From positions 3,045,001 to 3,109,000 of the forward strand of contig NC_088305.1 of NCBI RefSeq assembly GCF_032854445.1: 64,000 nt of DNA, written 5' to 3'. Each line of letters starts with the position of its first letter. Within the stretch, counting starts at the first letter, position 1. Made by a program: the position numbers and the translations under genes. The notes beneath the pieces were generated by a model. It did no database searches, was not told where the DNA came from, and worked only from the letters and a program-made list of their open reading frames with translations. This document shows, in pieces, positions 10,861-23,300 of this stretch. This DNA comes from Liolophura sinensis (lineage: Eukaryota; Mollusca; Polyplacophora; Chitonida; Chitonidae).

Positions 10861-12430
10861 AAAAAAAAAAACAAGTATAATCGCAAAGCCGCTTGCGATG
10901 TATTCCCTATAGCAATAGAATATATATGAAAGGGACATAAGTCCACTCAGGAGCTAATACAGACAGTTTTTTGGGCAATTGGTGCCATCTCGAACAATGT
11001 TACAGGTTGTGTAGCTATATGCTCAAAATAATACATTGTTGCAAGACTACTTGCTGGATGATTGACAGATGCGGCTAAAAGTTGTCACGCTCTGAAGTAA
11101 ATAGCTTGCTACGATTGGATAATACATTATCAAGTCGACGGAGCAGACTTTTGTGTCAGAGTACAGCATTTATTACTAAAAGCTACAAGAGTATTGAACT
11201 CTAGGGAGTGCAAGTGCAGTTATATAGGCCTAATTATCTTCCAAAAACAAATTTTAGACTGCATACTTTTCGTTTTCGTACACTGGCGGACTGGATATAC
11301 ATGCAAATAAAAACAAAAGAATGAAATCATTGAAGTATGTAAATTGACCAGAACCGGTTAATCGATTCCTTTACATTCGGACATTTATAAACTGCGCTCC
11401 TGTCTAACAGCAGTCAGTTGATCCAGTGGTCATCAGATTTGAGGGCCTATACATGTATCTAGTCCACGTTAATCAGGCCAACTGGTATACAGCAGTTTTC
11501 GTCAAATGAGTTATAACTATGGGACGTAACAGTGTATCTCGCTTACGCGCAGAGACACAAATATCGATAATTTAGTCAGCAGATAGACAGTGTGTTTACT
11601 ATTAAAATTTGCCAACCGCATGAATATGAATGTCAACCACTGAACATCGTTCTTGGCACTATCTCTAATACATATATTATTACTTATCATGTAAGTGACC
11701 ATACAGGATATATGTAAAAAATACAAACTGGCAACACACCTGCTACACCGTCGATAGTTCATCGATATATCTGTTAATCTATTCAGGGATCAAGAAAAGG
11801 TGATTTGAAGTTTGGGGGGTGGGGGGTGGGGTGTTACTTGCGGTATGGGCCTCCTGATAAAGTTTGCGAATTTAGGTGCAATCAAGGCTGTTATTTAAGA
11901 AAACTAGACTTGCAGTCGACGAGATGATCTGCATTTCTGTTTAATAGAAAGTCCAACCTCTTGTCCTTCATCAGCGTTGTTTAGAGAGGTTCGATGAAGT
12001 CGTCCGTCAGTGTAAAGCCTCCCGTCCGTGAAGTTGAGACTTTTACCTAACTTAACGGCCTTCTCCATCACGGAATGTAGACTTGTTCAGACGGAAGTTT
12101 TCCTCGGTGAAGTCCCCTGATTATATTGGGTGGCTTGGATTAATTCCGACTGATGCGGACCTCTTCGCCTCACAGACCCGTAAACATCACAGACCCGTAA
12201 ACATCACACTGCACGTAAAGTGTTCTTCGCCGCTTTAACGTCACATCTTTTCTGATTTCGATCGCTTATTTCAGTTATTATACGCTTGACAATAGAAACA
12301 GAATGTCATGTAATATATCTAAATTATTACATTTCCAAAGTAATATATAGGAATAAATATATTTAATATCTTCTATTTAGTTTTACGACATTAATCATCA
12401 TAAACCAGCATCCGGCATTACTGCAGTCTT
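10861..12430. other. No recognisable gene; G-rich run at 11812-11833
   Basis: The stretch is unassigned. At 11812-11833 three long G runs separated by single Ts (G6-T-G6-T-G4) could form a G-quadruplex. A 15-bp direct duplication (CACAGACCCGTAAACAT type) lies at about 12171-12206. Confidence 0.5.
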
Positions 12431-12435
12431 ACACT

Positions 12436-12553
12436 ACGCACACTGTAATCTTACAGTACACACACTGTAATCTTATAATGCACACACTATAACCTCATAG
12501 TATACACACTGTAACCTTATAGCACACACACTGTAACTTTACAGTACACACAC
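12436..12553. repeat. Short tandem array, about 22-bp unit, five copies
   Basis: Diverged copies of ACACACTGTAATCTTACAGTAC run in tandem. It lies about 460 bp downstream of the stop codon of the minus-strand GPCR gene. Confidence 0.8.
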
Positions 12554-12911
12554 GCATAATTGGGGTTTGGCACGCGAGTTAACACTGTACAATGTAGAAC
12601 TGTGCAGTACAGTTTTACAGTGATCTCCGCTAACGTTTCAGCTGTAAAGTGAAAGTAGATGTAGTTTTATTGTTCCGGCTCACATGACTGTCACATGTAC
12701 AATGAAATCCATCGTAAATGGAAATCACGCAAATGTTAGCCGTATTTACTGTTTATATATTGGTAAAGTTACCACCTTTTTTTACAGTATACACTGAAAA
12801 ATAAACAGTATGCACTTTAAAAAAACCATCTCAATCTATGTCCCGATATGCTTTCTTGTCGTACCCATCAAAATAATTGTTAAATGTGTACGTCACTATG
12901 AAGTGATAATT

Positions 12912-12917
12912 TTTATT
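12912..12917 (-). terminator. Candidate polyadenylation signal for the GPCR gene
   Basis: TTTATT on the plus strand reads AATAAA on the minus strand, about 100 bp after the GPCR stop codon. AATAAA is common by chance in AT-rich DNA, so this is only a candidate. Confidence 0.35.
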
Positions 12918-13018
12918 TTGTCGCAGATGTTAGTTACTGCAATGGAGTCTGTTTCATCACAACCGTTGATTTTGATCTTGATCACTTGAACCCCCGACGA
13001 AATGTTCCCTTCAGTACC

Positions 13019-14041
13019 TCAAATTTCGTTTTTAGTCTTGTTTATGCTCTTGGTCTCACTTTTGCTTCGTGTCAACATAGAAGAACTGGTAGATAGCAGC
13101 TGACCCTTAAACTGTTCACCAGGCTCTCTCTTTCCCATGAGATTTCTGAACGCCGTGGAGAATTCCTCGTTGTTCGAGTTGTACATGATGGGGTTGGCGC
13201 AGGAATTTGCCCAGAGAATGAAATAAGCTGCTTGGTACATAAGCGGTGAAAAGCTGACCTGTCGGTCCAAAAAGCGAATAAGGATGACAAAACTGTATCC
13301 GGTTGTCCAGGCGATGAATAAACGAAAGAGAAGTCTGGTGAGTCTGTTTTGACGTTGCTGCTTTCTGTTGAGGGAAAAGGAATACTTGGCGACAAATTGT
13401 CTGATTTTAATGTAAAATATGATGGCAATAACAGCAGCTAGGTAAAATAGCACAACGAAACTGATGGGCTGACCAGGAAACACTGGCTTCTCCCGAGTGC
13501 ACAGTCCCAGGTAAGGGTTATATTTAATGTTTCCTCCTGGAACCACAAAGGTGCAATACAACCCCGCATCGAAAATGACACAGAGTCCCAGGGCTCCATA
13601 AACCACTTTGTGGAACGTCGGCGACATTTTTCTTCGAGACGTCGTGATCTTGTAACGAGCCACGCTGAGAATGGCCTGTATCTGTGTCGACAGAATGGTC
13701 AATATGGGAGAAAGGAATGATGTCAGAAAGCACACGCGCCTGTTTTTATCGATGTCCAGGATGCGAATCACACACATCGGCAAAAAGAAGCCGCAGATTA
13801 TTAAGTCTGTAATGGAGAGAGCAGCGATTAAGTTGTGCGAAAGCGTTCGCAGTTTTCTATCTATTGCTGTGACAATGATAACCAAACCATTGCCGATGCT
13901 GCCGGTGATGACGAGTAGGCCCAGGCACCCTGCGAATATATTCCTGAACGACATCGCCACGGGCACAGTCCCATCGGTCGAGTGTCTCGTGATATTATTC
14001 CATGCCATCGAGGGTTTCATATGGCTACTGTTATACTGCAT
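13019..14041 (-). CDS. Orphan rhodopsin-class (class A) GPCR, atypical DRY motif
   Basis: A 340-residue seven-helix receptor expected in the plasma membrane; the ligand is unknown. I chose the ATG at 14041 because the open frame upstream of it has no ATG. Seen: N-glycosylation sites at N4 and N16; TM1 with GN at 50-51; TM2 with SITDL, Asp 79; the conserved Cys pair at C104 (start of TM3) and C181 (loop 2); SVARYK at 126-131 in place of DRY; TM5 about 193-213; TM6 with AWTTGY, lacking the usual CWxP proline; TM7 ending in NPIMY at 283-287; then a helix-8-like stretch and a Ser/Thr-rich tail. The coding region is one exon. A possible splice acceptor (TTGTATTCACAG) ends at 14111 on the minus strand, so an upstream exon is possible. 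Loss of the DRY acid and the TM6 proline suggests unusual activation. The subfamily cannot be set from memory. Confidence 0.88.
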   Translation of the reverse strand: MQYNSSHMKPSMAWNNITRHSTDGTVPVAMSFRNIFAGCLGLLVITGSIGNGLVIIVTAIDRKLRTLSHNLIAALSITDLIICGFFLPMCVIRILDIDKNRRVCFLTSFLSPILTILSTQIQAILSVARYKITTSRRKMSPTFHKVVYGALGLCVIFDAGLYCTFVVPGGNIKYNPYLGLCTREKPVFPGQPISFVVLFYLAAVIAIIFYIKIRQFVAKYSFSLNRKQQRQNRLTRLLFRLFIAWTTGYSFVILIRFLDRQVSFSPLMYQAAYFILWANSCANPIMYNSNNEEFSTAFRNLMGKREPGEQFKGQLLSTSSSMLTRSKSETKSINKTKNEI

Positions 14042-14239
14042 GCTCACTTCTCCAACAATGTTAGAGTCGAATCTCCAACAATATAGAGTATATATACAGC
14101 AGATAAGGTGCTGTGAATACAAGAGTTAGAGCATATGGAACTTCCAGGGGGATGTTCGAGATGATCACCTCTGCTAGCGTCAGTCTTACCTGGCTTCCAA
14201 AGAATCGAATTAACATGAACATAACAGTCTAATCAGTCT

Positions 14240-14763
14240 TCACCCATGCCCAAGTCTCACATGCAGCGGAAAAAGAATGTCCTGTTTCTGTCTGTATTCC
14301 CCCAATGACTCCTGGGATTCCCAGAGGGTAAGACAAGGTTATTATGAAAGGAAGATTCTGAGAGTGTCGTTGCCGTGAGCGGCATCTAGTTTATACCGGA
14401 GTTGCGAACCTGAGTTGTAGCTATAGAAGAAGGTGCTACACGATTTGGAGTTATACAACATGTAACTGGATATGACAGGTGCCAGGCGAAGCCATTTGGT
14501 TGGTTAGAGACAGCGGACATAAGGTATGACATCACGACACAACGAGGCGCCCGCGCAACACTATTGACTGTACTCTGTTTCAGGCACTGGGAATGATTCC
14601 ACAATGCCCTGTCTACCTTACCTCAAAGTTACATATCTCGTCACAGTGCTTCGAGTTGGATACTGGAAGATTAAATTCTGACAGTTTTGTCATAATGTAA
14701 CAATTATGAGGTGTTCAAAATTTTAACTGAATAGGGTCCAAAAGTAGGCTTGTTTAACTTAGC
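14240..14763. repeat. Dispersed repeat D, copy 2
   Basis: This is the second copy of the repeat at 8126-8656, in the same orientation, about 200 bp from the GPCR start. It ends abruptly at CTTGTTTAACTTAGC, where a reversed SINE fragment begins. Confidence 0.85.
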
Positions 14764-14875
14764 TCCGTCCGGGAGAAACCCACGACCATCCGCATGTTGC
14801 TGCAGACCTTCCCATGTACAGCCGGAGAGGAGGCCAGCATTAATTGAACTCACGGCGGCCGCTCTATTGAGTGAC
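14764..14875 (-). repeat. SINE family A internal fragment, minus strand
   Basis: It contains GAGAAACCCACGACCATCCGCATG, cut to AAACCCACGACCATCCGC, then GCAGACCTTCCCATGTAC, GCCGGAGAGGAGGCCAGCAT and GAACTCACGGCGGCCGC, all family A blocks in reverse. Both ends are missing. Confidence 0.75.
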
Positions 14876-16320
14876 CGAGAACGATATACTCCCACGTATG
14901 TAGTTTGCGGGAAAAAAATTTAGGTTTATACGTTTTAGGTTTTTCCTTAGGTGGAGGAAACAGTGCCCAAGACAAAACACTGATCTTCGGCAAGAAAAAA
15001 TGTACGATCCAGTCACAGCAGAGTTGCGACTAACCGACAATTTGACTATGCTCAATCCTGGCAGATTTACTCCAGTTGAAACCCAAGCATTGGGGTTAAC
15101 TGTACCATCGACCATGCAGGATTGGGAGATACATATTTTGTTATCGACAATTTATATACTAGCATGGTCAACACCACTAAAGGTGTTGACTGTTTCTCTT
15201 TGTATGATTCCCTGTTGTATTCCGTCGATTCCATCATGATTCCGTCGCACTTTGTATACTTTCATGGTTCTTTGGTGGTCTGTGTTAAACACTGTTTTGG
15301 AAATTCTGATAGCCTTCTGATTATTGACCTGGAACATCTATATTGATTGACAGCTGGTATACGGATGTCTGTTTCGACGCAATGATACAATTTATCCAGG
15401 GTTATTTTTGTGATCAGATGAAATCAAAGGTACACCGTGACAAATGTGCAGACATATCATGAAGACCGTCAGCGAAGCTCGTAAGTGGCTCATGAAGTAA
15501 GGGCGGACCAATTAACATTACTGTAATTCTTCTACCCTTTCGCATATTTGCAAGGTGTTTATTTAAGCATACCCTGAAGGCATTATTCCATGTAGACTAA
15601 TAATATTATACTTTTTTGTGAAGCCCTGAAGTTGACCAATCCAACCAATGTATTTTTATCTCCAAAACCAAATGCAAAATGTGCATAAATTGCCGTGAAC
15701 ATATCTGTTTCATATGCGAAAAGGTTGAGCATCCTATTAGGGTAGTCAGGATTTGTTTAAGATCGCAACTGATCACAGCTGGTGTTTGTACAAGGACGAT
15801 CACGGACGATTCCTTCAGACTCACATCTGCCATGATTCCACACGACTTAACAAGTTTGTTTTATGATGATGAATTCGCGTTCGCAGGTTCCCATAAGTCG
15901 TTCTTAACGTCGTGTGCCAACCCGACCTGGGTTTAATCCTTGCACGGACCCGTATTTACCGAACGTCTTGAGACTTAAGTCAAACACTGCTATAACTAAA
16001 ATATTTACGTCTAGAACGTTTAGTACCCAGATACCTTACTGCAGAACAACGTAAGGACTTACAATTTATGACCTAAGTCTTAAGTTGCTTGATAAATACG
16101 GGCTCTGGTCTCCAGATTTTCATTTTGTATAATGAATAACGTTAAGGTAAAACTACCAGATACATGGTCAAAACCCTTACCATCACTTGAATCTAAGAGT
16201 TCTCTTGATTTTAGAAACGTGTTTTGAGGTTTGGTTGAAATGTACATTATGACAATTATTTTCGTATAAAAATGCAGTTTTGAGGCCAAATTTGAAGTCA
16301 TTCGTACCAGGCTTAATCAG
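14876..16320. other. No recognisable gene
   Basis: Short overlapping open frames occur on both strands at 15000-15346 and 15606-15936, but none shows a domain, splice context or codon pattern that I can defend. Confidence 0.5.
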
Positions 16321-16344
16321 TGCCGCACAATTTTCTCTGAAAAG

Positions 16345-16665
16345 GAAGCGAGGAAGCGAGGTAGCGATGCATGGTAACGAGGCAACGAGGCAGCAAGGCA
16401 GCATCGTTACCTTGCTACCTCATTACCTCGCTGCCTCGCTGCTCGCTACCTCGCCCTGTATTAGAAAGGTCGAGGTAGCGAGATGTCCTCTATCCGCTGA
16501 AATAATTCCAGAATTTTACCACCTCATACTATGGAAGCCGATAGAGGACATCTCGCTACCTCGACCTTTCTAATACAGGACCAGGCAGCGAGGTAACACG
16601 GAAGTGAAGCGAGGAAGGGAGGTGGCGAAGCAAGGTAATGAGGTAGCGAGGTAATGAGACCTCGG
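16345..16665. repeat. Fold-back element with 40-bp perfect inverted repeat in GAGGTAGC-rich DNA
   Basis: Arms at 16455-16494 and 16540-16579 are perfect reverse complements over 40 bp (outer end CCTGTATTAG, inner end CCTCTATC), with a 45-bp spacer. Outside the arms both flanks are built from degenerate GAGGTAGC/GAGGCAGC octamers, which also run in opposite orientations, so the fold-back extends imperfectly outward. An extra small hairpin (GGTAACGA/TCGTTACC) lies in the left flank. Confidence 0.9.
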
Positions 16666-16830
16666 TTGAAATATTTCTCGTATGAAAATAGAAATTCCAT
16701 GTTTAATATAAAATTTCCTATGTAAAAATTGATGACGTTTTATAAAAACAGTTCTTTTTCTGAGTCAAAAATACCTATTCTCATTTTCTTTGTAAAAGGA
16801 TTCTTCCCTTGGAAAGTCCACAGACAAACT

Positions 16831-17066
16831 TTAAGTCGTACTCAAGGATATTTCACTTATGCGACGACGGAAGCATTATGGTGGGACGAAAACGGGCAGA
16901 GCCTGGGGAAAAACCATTACCATGTACAAGTTGATGAACAAACCTTCCCACATAAGACTCGAGAGGAAGCCAGCATGAGGTCTACATGAATTCACACAAA
17001 CCGCATTGGTGAGAGGTTCAAGAGTTATTGCGCCGCGCTGGCGCGCTAACCACTCGGCTACGGATA
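16831..17066 (-). repeat. SINE family A, diverged near-full copy, minus strand
   Basis: Reversed body blocks (AAGTCGTACTCAAGGATATTT, cut to GTACTCAAGGATATTTCAC; GCATTATGGTGGGACG; GAGAGGAAGCCAGCATGAG; CCGCATTGGTGAGAGG) and a reversed head (GCGCGCTAACCACTCGGCTACG) are present but carry many changes. The tail is lost. Confidence 0.8.
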
Positions 17067-17907
17067 TAGATAAAGCGCTAAAATTTGCTAATTATGAAAT
17101 TTGAAACTCACGTTGACGCATCCTGCTCGGTCTTTACTGATTTCCTCTACATATTTTACTATGGGCAATATACTTCTTAAGTTTTGCCTCATTAGCGCTT
17201 TTACCCCCAATTATTTCTGTCACTAAAGAATGTTTCGGAACATAAAACATGGATAACGGAAGCTAGTGATGTGCAAGACGTGGTCTAGTCTACATATATA
17301 GATGATAACCTGGCCAATACTAATTACGGTATTGTTGAAACTTTATTTTGGTCTACGCCTGGAAAAATCTTTAAATTGGCCCATTGAAGAGTTTATTGAA
17401 ATTTTGATTTGCTCGAACCAACCAACCAATAGCTGCGTGTCTCTGGGACTAGTGAGTGTATATTCATCGTGCTGAATTAGATCACCACGTTGTCTATATG
17501 AACAGCTGCAATCAAAGCGCAACTGAGATACACATTTTGATAATCGACAACTTACATACATGTACTAGCATGGTACATGGTTTGAGTACTTCACTCCTTG
17601 CCTCCGTCAAACATCAATGATAACTATTGGGGGCTTCACTTTGCATGATTCCTAACCCAATTTTATACTTTACATACTCCCTTAGTTCTTCGATGGTTAG
17701 TGTTAAACGTCGTTTTTGCGAATTGGCCTTGCACTATCACATTGTCATCGTTGCTCTGGATTTACTTTCTGTGCTGTGCGTCTTTTATAGCATTGCGATT
17801 ACTGACCCGGAACGTCTGTTTTGGACGCCGGCTGGTATGCGAATGTTTGTTTCGACCCATTGATTCCTGCGATCTTACGGAAGGTGCATTACTCGTCCAA
17901 CCATGGG

Positions 17908-18125
17908 AGCCGTCCGTGGACGAATGGTTAGCAGCACAATGAGCATCTAAGCAATGGGGTCGCTATGAGTTCAAATCTAGCTCGTAGTGGCTTCCTGTCA
18001 GGTCGTTCGTGGGAAGGCCTGTCATCAACCTGCGGATGATCGTGAGTCTTCGCAGGTTGTGCCCGGTTTCCTCCCACCATAAACGTGGAAAAAGTGAAAT
18101 ATTCGAATAATCAAATAAATAAATA
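17908..18125 (+). repeat. SINE family A, diverged copy, plus strand
   Basis: The head-like CCGTGGACGAATGGTTAGCA leads into GAGTTCAAATCTAGCTCG, GGGAAGGCCTGTCATCAACC, CCCGGTTTCCTCCCACCATAA, GTGAAATATTC and a TCAAATAAATAAATA tail. Confidence 0.8.
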
Positions 18126-21100
18126 TACTGAACAAAAAAAAGAAACCTCGTATGTGTTACTTTCTGTTCCAAATATGCCCACATAGAGCAAAGTGTGGAT
18201 AAATCTGGTTTATCGACATAATGAGCGTACACTAACAGGATTAGGCATTAAGGTGTGGCGGAGCACGTTCCCACATAAAGCTGCCCAAACCATTCCGCTA
18301 CTGATCTCAGGCGTGCATTACAGTACCAGAGATTTGTATACTATTCATGTATCCTGGGACTAATATAACTTTTCCCAGATGTATCCGACAAAAAATGCAG
18401 GAAATCCGAAATGTTTGAAACTACCAGTTTAATTCACACAGCTGGTTTGGTACTCATGCAACTTGTTAACATTACATATTCAGATATCGCCTATACATGA
18501 ATAAGTGTTGTATATTCAATAAAGCCTCTACAGCAGGAAAATCGACGGGTACGTGTGTCGTTGTTGTGCTTCACAAAAAACGTCATACTCAGAACAAGTG
18601 CAAAATAAATGCCACAAACCACAAAACAAAGTCTGTCAAGATGATGTTTTGAGAGGGAAAACATAGTACAGACAACTGAATTACTACTTCAGTGGACATA
18701 AATGGGGTGAGATTTTGTGAAACCATTTTCGAACTCGATATGTCAGCTCTCTGTTTTGGCACTTTCAGCTGATCGGCAACCTGTTGAGATTTTTCTTCAT
18801 CTCCGTGTTTCAAGGGGGCGCGATCCGTGGTCTAGTGGTTAGCACTGGGACAAAGGTGTCTCTCATCAGTTATCAGTTATCAAGCCTAGACGGTTGACCC
18901 GACTGACATGTAGGGTCAAGTCATACTTCTTACAGAAAAGGTTGGACAGTATATAGAGATTGACAGTCCTATAGGGCCAGTCTTATAGATGAAAATACTC
19001 AGTACGTTGTACCCTGTGGAAATGGTTGGACAATGTATTCCACAAGCAGAATGCTCAATCTTTGTAAAAAGTATCATGCTTTATTTTTCCGACGTGATTT
19101 CGCCTAATAAGAGGTGAAACCAAATGACAATACATGAACTAATGGCTGGCGTTAATCGAGATAGCCATCTTGTGAGTTTTATCCAATCAAGCGCTTTTTG
19201 CACCTTGGCTGCGCGGTCTAAGATGTGACGTTGTCTTCACCCATTCACTCTACGAAGTGATAGCTAACACCTAACTACTACATAAGACATCACTTTGAGA
19301 TCGTTTTAAATCATTTAGTTAAGGGTACATTGTCGTGGATAAGGGATTATTCTCACACAGTGTTGTGGCACAGGCGTTTGCCACAGGTGTGCCATTTACT
19401 GACCACCACTGATGTAAAACCAGATGCTTTACGAGCCGTGTAATATTCAACTTTAAATAAACAATGTTGGACAGTACAGCATACTGTCTCGGCCATGCAT
19501 TAGTCATGTTGTAAAAGATATACATATGTTCAAGATATACATATCTATGCAGGCCTACCGTGTACAGTGTTCATTTTAGTGTTTAGCAGGCAGTTTGTAA
19601 ATAACAAATATCAGAGTTGATGAAAAATAAATCTTCCGGATGCCGATGGTTTATTTGAACTAAAAGAAGACATTTCATCGGATAACGTTTAAAATTATAT
19701 GTTCTGATGTAAATTGTTTTTCTCTAAATATAGGCCCTATCACAAATGATATGATTGAAGAGTTTTAATTTGGCTCATTTGTAGATCAGAGAATGCTCTT
19801 TTCTCTGGCATCCGCGCATGATAACCAGATCGGCAAGATTCCCACTGCATCTACAAGAGATTTCAACTGGATCACAGGTCAACCCTTTCACACTGGCCAT
19901 GTACATTCTATACAGCACAGCACAACCGAGGTTATACCGCCCGCGGCGAATCCGCCGATACTGAGCCGACGATCCTTGTAAATGATGGTAGACCTACTGT
20001 ATAGCAACAGTTATGCCGATAACACGGAAAATACCTCCGACGTAAAGAGCTCGAGTAAAGATTGCTTCACTTTTCTCTCCATAATGTGGACGAGTTGAAG
20101 TGTTGTCAAAAGCCAGTTTAACTAAACTTTTATTGCGTTGTAAAAATACCCCAAAAATGTGGGTTTAAGATACTTTGAATACTAGTCTTTCATTGAAAAT
20201 AAACATAAACCAGGTGCTTTCTTGTAATTTAACTGAATTTTTCGACTTGACAACAGTTATAAACGACATCAAAAGAGATATCTAAATGTAAATGTAAAAC
20301 ACGCACAATATCAGATGTATCCTGTGTAGTGGTAGTTTGTAGATGTCTTAAAGCTCTCGTTTTGCTATGATAGACCTCGCTAGCTTTGTATGATGGGTAT
20401 CTTTGTATGGGTTATGCCCCCTTTTATAAACACATTTAGTGTTGAATGTGCTAAATCAAATATTGTCAACAGTCATACAGTGCTATAACAGTGCTAACAA
20501 TAACAGTGCAATTTGAACCCCCACTGAACTCAGGAACAGAGTGTTTACTTTTGGGTATATTTCCTTAACCAATTCAAACTAATCTTTTCAAACGTAATGG
20601 CAGATTTGTTGACTAAAGATGACATTTTAGCCTTCTCTGGGTTGGGAGAGGGGTGAGTTACATGGGCGAGAATGACTGCATCAGAAGTTTTCTTTGCAGG
20701 CAGAAAACGACAGAAGACACGAGGTTTATGTTTTGTAACATTTTAGGGCATTCTATCGTGGCTGTGTTAACAAATAAGTGTTGACTACAGTTCTCAATAT
20801 CCAAACGGTAAATTCCAAATGACACATACTAGGGGCCTTTGACCTCCAACACCAAAGGAAACTGCAAGACTTCTGATTCTTTCAGAGAGACTTTCACACT
20901 CTCATTTATCTGTCAGGGACTGTCAGGGAAATTTAATCAACATCTTGCTCTTTGATTTGACTTCTTAATTCTACGGCGGCTTTAATTGCAGAACTCTGGA
21001 TGTTGGCAGTCATTGGTGAGTTGTGTGGTCAAGCTGTCTGGATAAAGGAACAGATTTCTCTCCTCACCCTCACTCCGAATCATGATTGTTTGTGGACGTT

Positions 21101-21869
21101 TTGCCCGGTGGATGTCTGTCAAGCGTAACACTTTTTGATTTGGAAGAACATTCCTTATAAGAAGAGTATTTCTTTGCACCTTTTCATTAAGGTTTCATCA
21201 CCTTTACAGTTATTTTCTGTTCCTCTCCAAGCATTACTTCTGGAAGAATAAATGAATAAATGAATGATTGTGGATTAACACTGCTATTTCTGGAGGAAGA
21301 CTCCTGTTTGTGTACAATCTAGAGCTCCTAATGCACGACTGCAGCATCGAGGTTCATCTTGTGTAAGGCAAAGATTCTTTGGTCAAGTTTTTTGATTGCT
21401 CTTCTAAGTGTGCTGCCATCTGCACCAAGCTAAACAAACTGGACAGGAGGCTCATTTGATTTCGTCCAGTAGAGAGCAACTGCATCTGCGTGATAATTCT
21501 TTAACCATCTTTGTGTGCTTTGCTGCTGGGAGAGAGTAGACCCACGATTTCATCTCGAAAGATCGAATATCTTGAGATCTGTCAAACAACGCTTTGAGTG
21601 GAACGCACTGTAAGTATCCCTAGAAAATCTACAACTGTTAGTTACAGGTTAATCACAAGCACCTTTGGATACTACAGTCAGGTTTTGGCCATACTGAATA
21701 TACTACGGAACTAGAAGTCATGTTGCATTTTTGAAATCTGTCCATGTTCAAGTCCTGTTGTCTGATGTCCACCCTTCATTGTAGAATGTTCCGCGAACCT
21801 ATTCTTCTGGCGATATCAAGGGTTCAGAGTCATCATCAAAACAATGAATATATTTGCTGCTCCATTTGC
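18126..21869. other. No recognisable gene; possible SINE head fragment at 18823-18870
   Basis: Only low-signal open frames are seen. At 18823-18870, ATCCGTGGTCTAGTGGTTAGCAC resembles a tRNA-like SINE head, but no body follows. Nothing else is assignable. Confidence 0.5.
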
Positions 21870-21990
21870 ATAGTGGTGCCTTCATCAACGAATGATGAAA
21901 TCAATTCCTGTCCCATCACCGTGAGCCTAGTCACCACGGCGTTGTTCAAGATTTCTGTACAAAGTTGGCTACTGGTGGCAGTGATGTAAT
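21870..21990 (+). repeat. Dispersed repeat E, copy 2
   Basis: It shares TCAATTCCTGTCCCATCACCG, cut to TCAATTCCTGTCCCATCAC, then AAGATTTCTGTACAAAGTTGG and CTGGTGGCAGTGATG, with 8762-8900. Confidence 0.65.
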
Positions 21991-23169
21991 TAAACGAACG
22001 TAGACAGTGCGCATGGGCTATTAAGGAGTAGGTTTATGAAGTCCTGCAAACGTCATCGCCACTGCTTCCAAGCTTCTCATTGGCTGTTGGCAAATCTCTC
22101 TTTAAATCATGACAGCCTCGTTTTCCCAAACAGGTCAGCTATTTATAAATCAAGGCTGTGGGGAATCCCTCACTGACATGGCCATATACAACGTACAGGT
22201 ATCGGTATCATCATTATCAAATTTATCTAATTGTTACCTTAATTTGTCTACAAAGCGGAAACAAATCTGTCGTACACAACCAAAGTAAGAAAAGCAGAAT
22301 TTATTTTTCTTCAACCCAAACAGGCGGATTGTTTGAAAGTGTGTTTGGACAACACTGCTGTTTTGACCAACGGGATATGGAAAATACTTCTTTTTCGAAA
22401 TTATTGCTATACCTGAAGATGGAAAAACTGCCACGATTACACTATGTTCACATAGGCCTGTATCCTTCACATGTGTCAAACCTAGAAGGGATTCCCATGT
22501 GGCATTAACGTGGCGCACTGTTCAACATAGGTTCTATCACAGCACAGCAATGCTTCTGACCGGAGAATTCTAAAGCGCTTACACTGCCCATGGTAGTCTC
22601 TCTATACCAGGCCGTCCTAACCTAACGGTACCCTACCGGTTATCGTAGTAGACTTACGGCAGCGGTCCTCTGCATAAGGAGAGTATCTCCATGGCAGTTT
22701 TCAAACTTTGAATTCAGCTCCACTGCCCCGAGAATGTCTCACTCAATGAAACAGCGGCAAGATAGGCCATGGCGGTAGTCAGTGCTGGATCCTACATGTT
22801 GTTAGGACAGGGGAGGTAAGAAGGGTCGAGGTACTGGACTAAATTCAAGGGTTGACTTTAAGGACGGAGATGACATGAAAATTACTTAAAGTTCAGATGA
22901 AAGAGTGCAAAACATTTTAAATTTGTTGTAAATGTGGTGTTTAATATTTTTCAGTTTATCTTCATAGAGAAAGAGACACGTCAAAATAACTTTTGTATGG
23001 TGAGTATTTGGGACCACCTTGGTATATATTGCGTAATAATATTACAAATGAGGATGTAACACATTGTCTCATTATCCTAACTTTAATTCTCGCTGTGCGA
23101 TATTTAATTCACTGCGATTTCACCTTGAAGGTAAAAGAACAGCGAGTTGGTAGGGCTAGACACACTCTT
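21991..23169. other. No recognisable gene
   Basis: A 116-codon plus-strand frame (22158-22508) and an opposing minus-strand frame overlap each other. Neither has a recognisable motif. Confidence 0.45.
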
Positions 23170-23300
23170 TACAGCGTGTGCGTCACTCTCTTACGTTTGC
23201 CACAACTAGCAAACTTCGTACAGAAATCTTTAACAATATCGAGGACACTGCGATAAGGCAGGAAGTGATGTCAGAAAATACGAACACTCTGTCTCCACCT
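23170..23300 (-). repeat. Dispersed repeat E, copy 3, inverted
   Basis: The reverse complement carries TTTTCTGACATCACTTCCTG, GTTAAAGATTTCTGTACGAA and TTGCTAGTTGTGGCAAACG, matching the other two copies. Confidence 0.65.

Noticed and set aside
16280-16573. 97-codon frame through the fold-back
   Set aside because: It is a by-product of the GAGGTAGC octamers and the inverted repeat.
22158-22508. 116-codon frame as a small gene
   Set aside because: No motif, no splice context and an overlapping opposite frame; it cannot be separated from chance.
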